A DNA stretch of 64,000 bases, from positions 225,563,741 through 225,627,740 of the forward strand of contig CM041465.1 in NCBI GenBank assembly GCA_023213395.1, given 5' to 3'. Shown in pieces: positions 63,707 through 64,000 of the stretch. Position 1 is the first letter of the stretch. Every line of letters begins with the position of its first letter. Source of the stretch: Cycas panzhihuaensis. Lineage: Eukaryota > Cycadophyta. The notes below the pieces were generated by a model, which saw only the letters and a list, made by a program, of their open reading frames with translations, was not told the origin of the DNA and ran no database searches. The translations under genes and the position numbers were made by a program.

Positions 63707-64000
63707 ACATCAACAAATCCATAATTATATTAAAAAGTCATTTGATTACATCTTAAGTTAAAATTGGCTAAAAATTAGAGGGGAGAGATGTATATCATAT
63801 ATGAATTAGATCCCAAAATTTTGTTACCATTAGAGTTAATATATAAGAGTTAAAATAGATTCACTTAGAGTAGTAGTAGGATGGTCATCAACAAATCCCT
63901 AATTCTTCTAAAAGTGGTCATTCAAATCAATTTTAAGCCATAATTAGATGAAAATTAGATAGGAGAGGCTTCTATTCCATATGAAATAGCTCCCAAAATT
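63707..64000. repeat. Tandem repeat of 178-bp period, cut by window edge
   Basis: CATCAACAAATCC recurs at 63708 and 63886, and the sequences after each copy align (both carry GGGAGAG/GGAGAG and end with AGATCCCAAAATT or AGCTCCCAAAATT). The first unit is complete and the second is cut at 64000. It lies in what should be the body of C5 or its flank. Confidence 0.75.

Overview
The window is non-genic plant chromatin: about 64 kb of AT-rich DNA made almost entirely of decayed retrotransposons inserted into one another. I found no credible intact host gene, tRNA, rRNA or CRISPR array. Plant-type Ty3/gypsy and Ty1/copia elements with long internal regions, plant L1-like LINEs and heavy C:G to T:A decay point to a seed plant with a large, slowly purged genome. 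A gymnosperm is my best guess from the divergent Athila/Tat-like gypsy family, but this is inference.

The layout was rebuilt from LTR pairs, target-site duplications (TSDs) and reading-frame continuity. (1) 1-~1490: 5' end of a gypsy element on the minus strand (G4), gag cut by the window edge. (2) ~2700-8906: gypsy G3 (minus), integrase to gag, PBS and the inner part of its 5' LTR; the rest of that LTR resumes at 53627-53794. (3) 8907-53621: a copia element (C1, plus) that split the G3 LTR and was then expanded from about 7.2 kb to 44.7 kb by four insertions: gypsy G1 (12914-28132, minus), which itself holds a non-autonomous LTR element N1 (18421-23446, minus); a LINE (28246-34610, plus); gypsy G2 (36402-45990, plus); and copia C2 (46385-52700, minus). 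(4) 53795-57280: pieces of a further copia (C3, minus), interrupted by an internally deleted LINE (54175-56790). (5) 57281 onward: 5' end of a small-LTR element C5 (plus), interrupted by copia C4 (57605-63675, minus), which carries a SINE-like insertion. (6) 63676-64000: sequence downstream of C4 with a 178-bp tandem repeat.

The deepest stack is C3 > G3 > C1 > G1 > N1. All links are supported by TSDs except C3 > G3, which is inferred. The elements do not work together as a pathway; each carries or once carried its own replication genes (gag, protease, integrase, RT, RNase H), all broken.

The most interesting content is in the related gypsy elements G1 and G2. Each has, after integrase, an in-frame basic low-complexity tail encoded by a microsatellite, then a tandem array built on the palindrome AGTTGCAACT, then a long ORF conserved between the two copies that I cannot assign to a known family. 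N1 also carries an antisense, GC-richer, coding-like segment of unknown origin.
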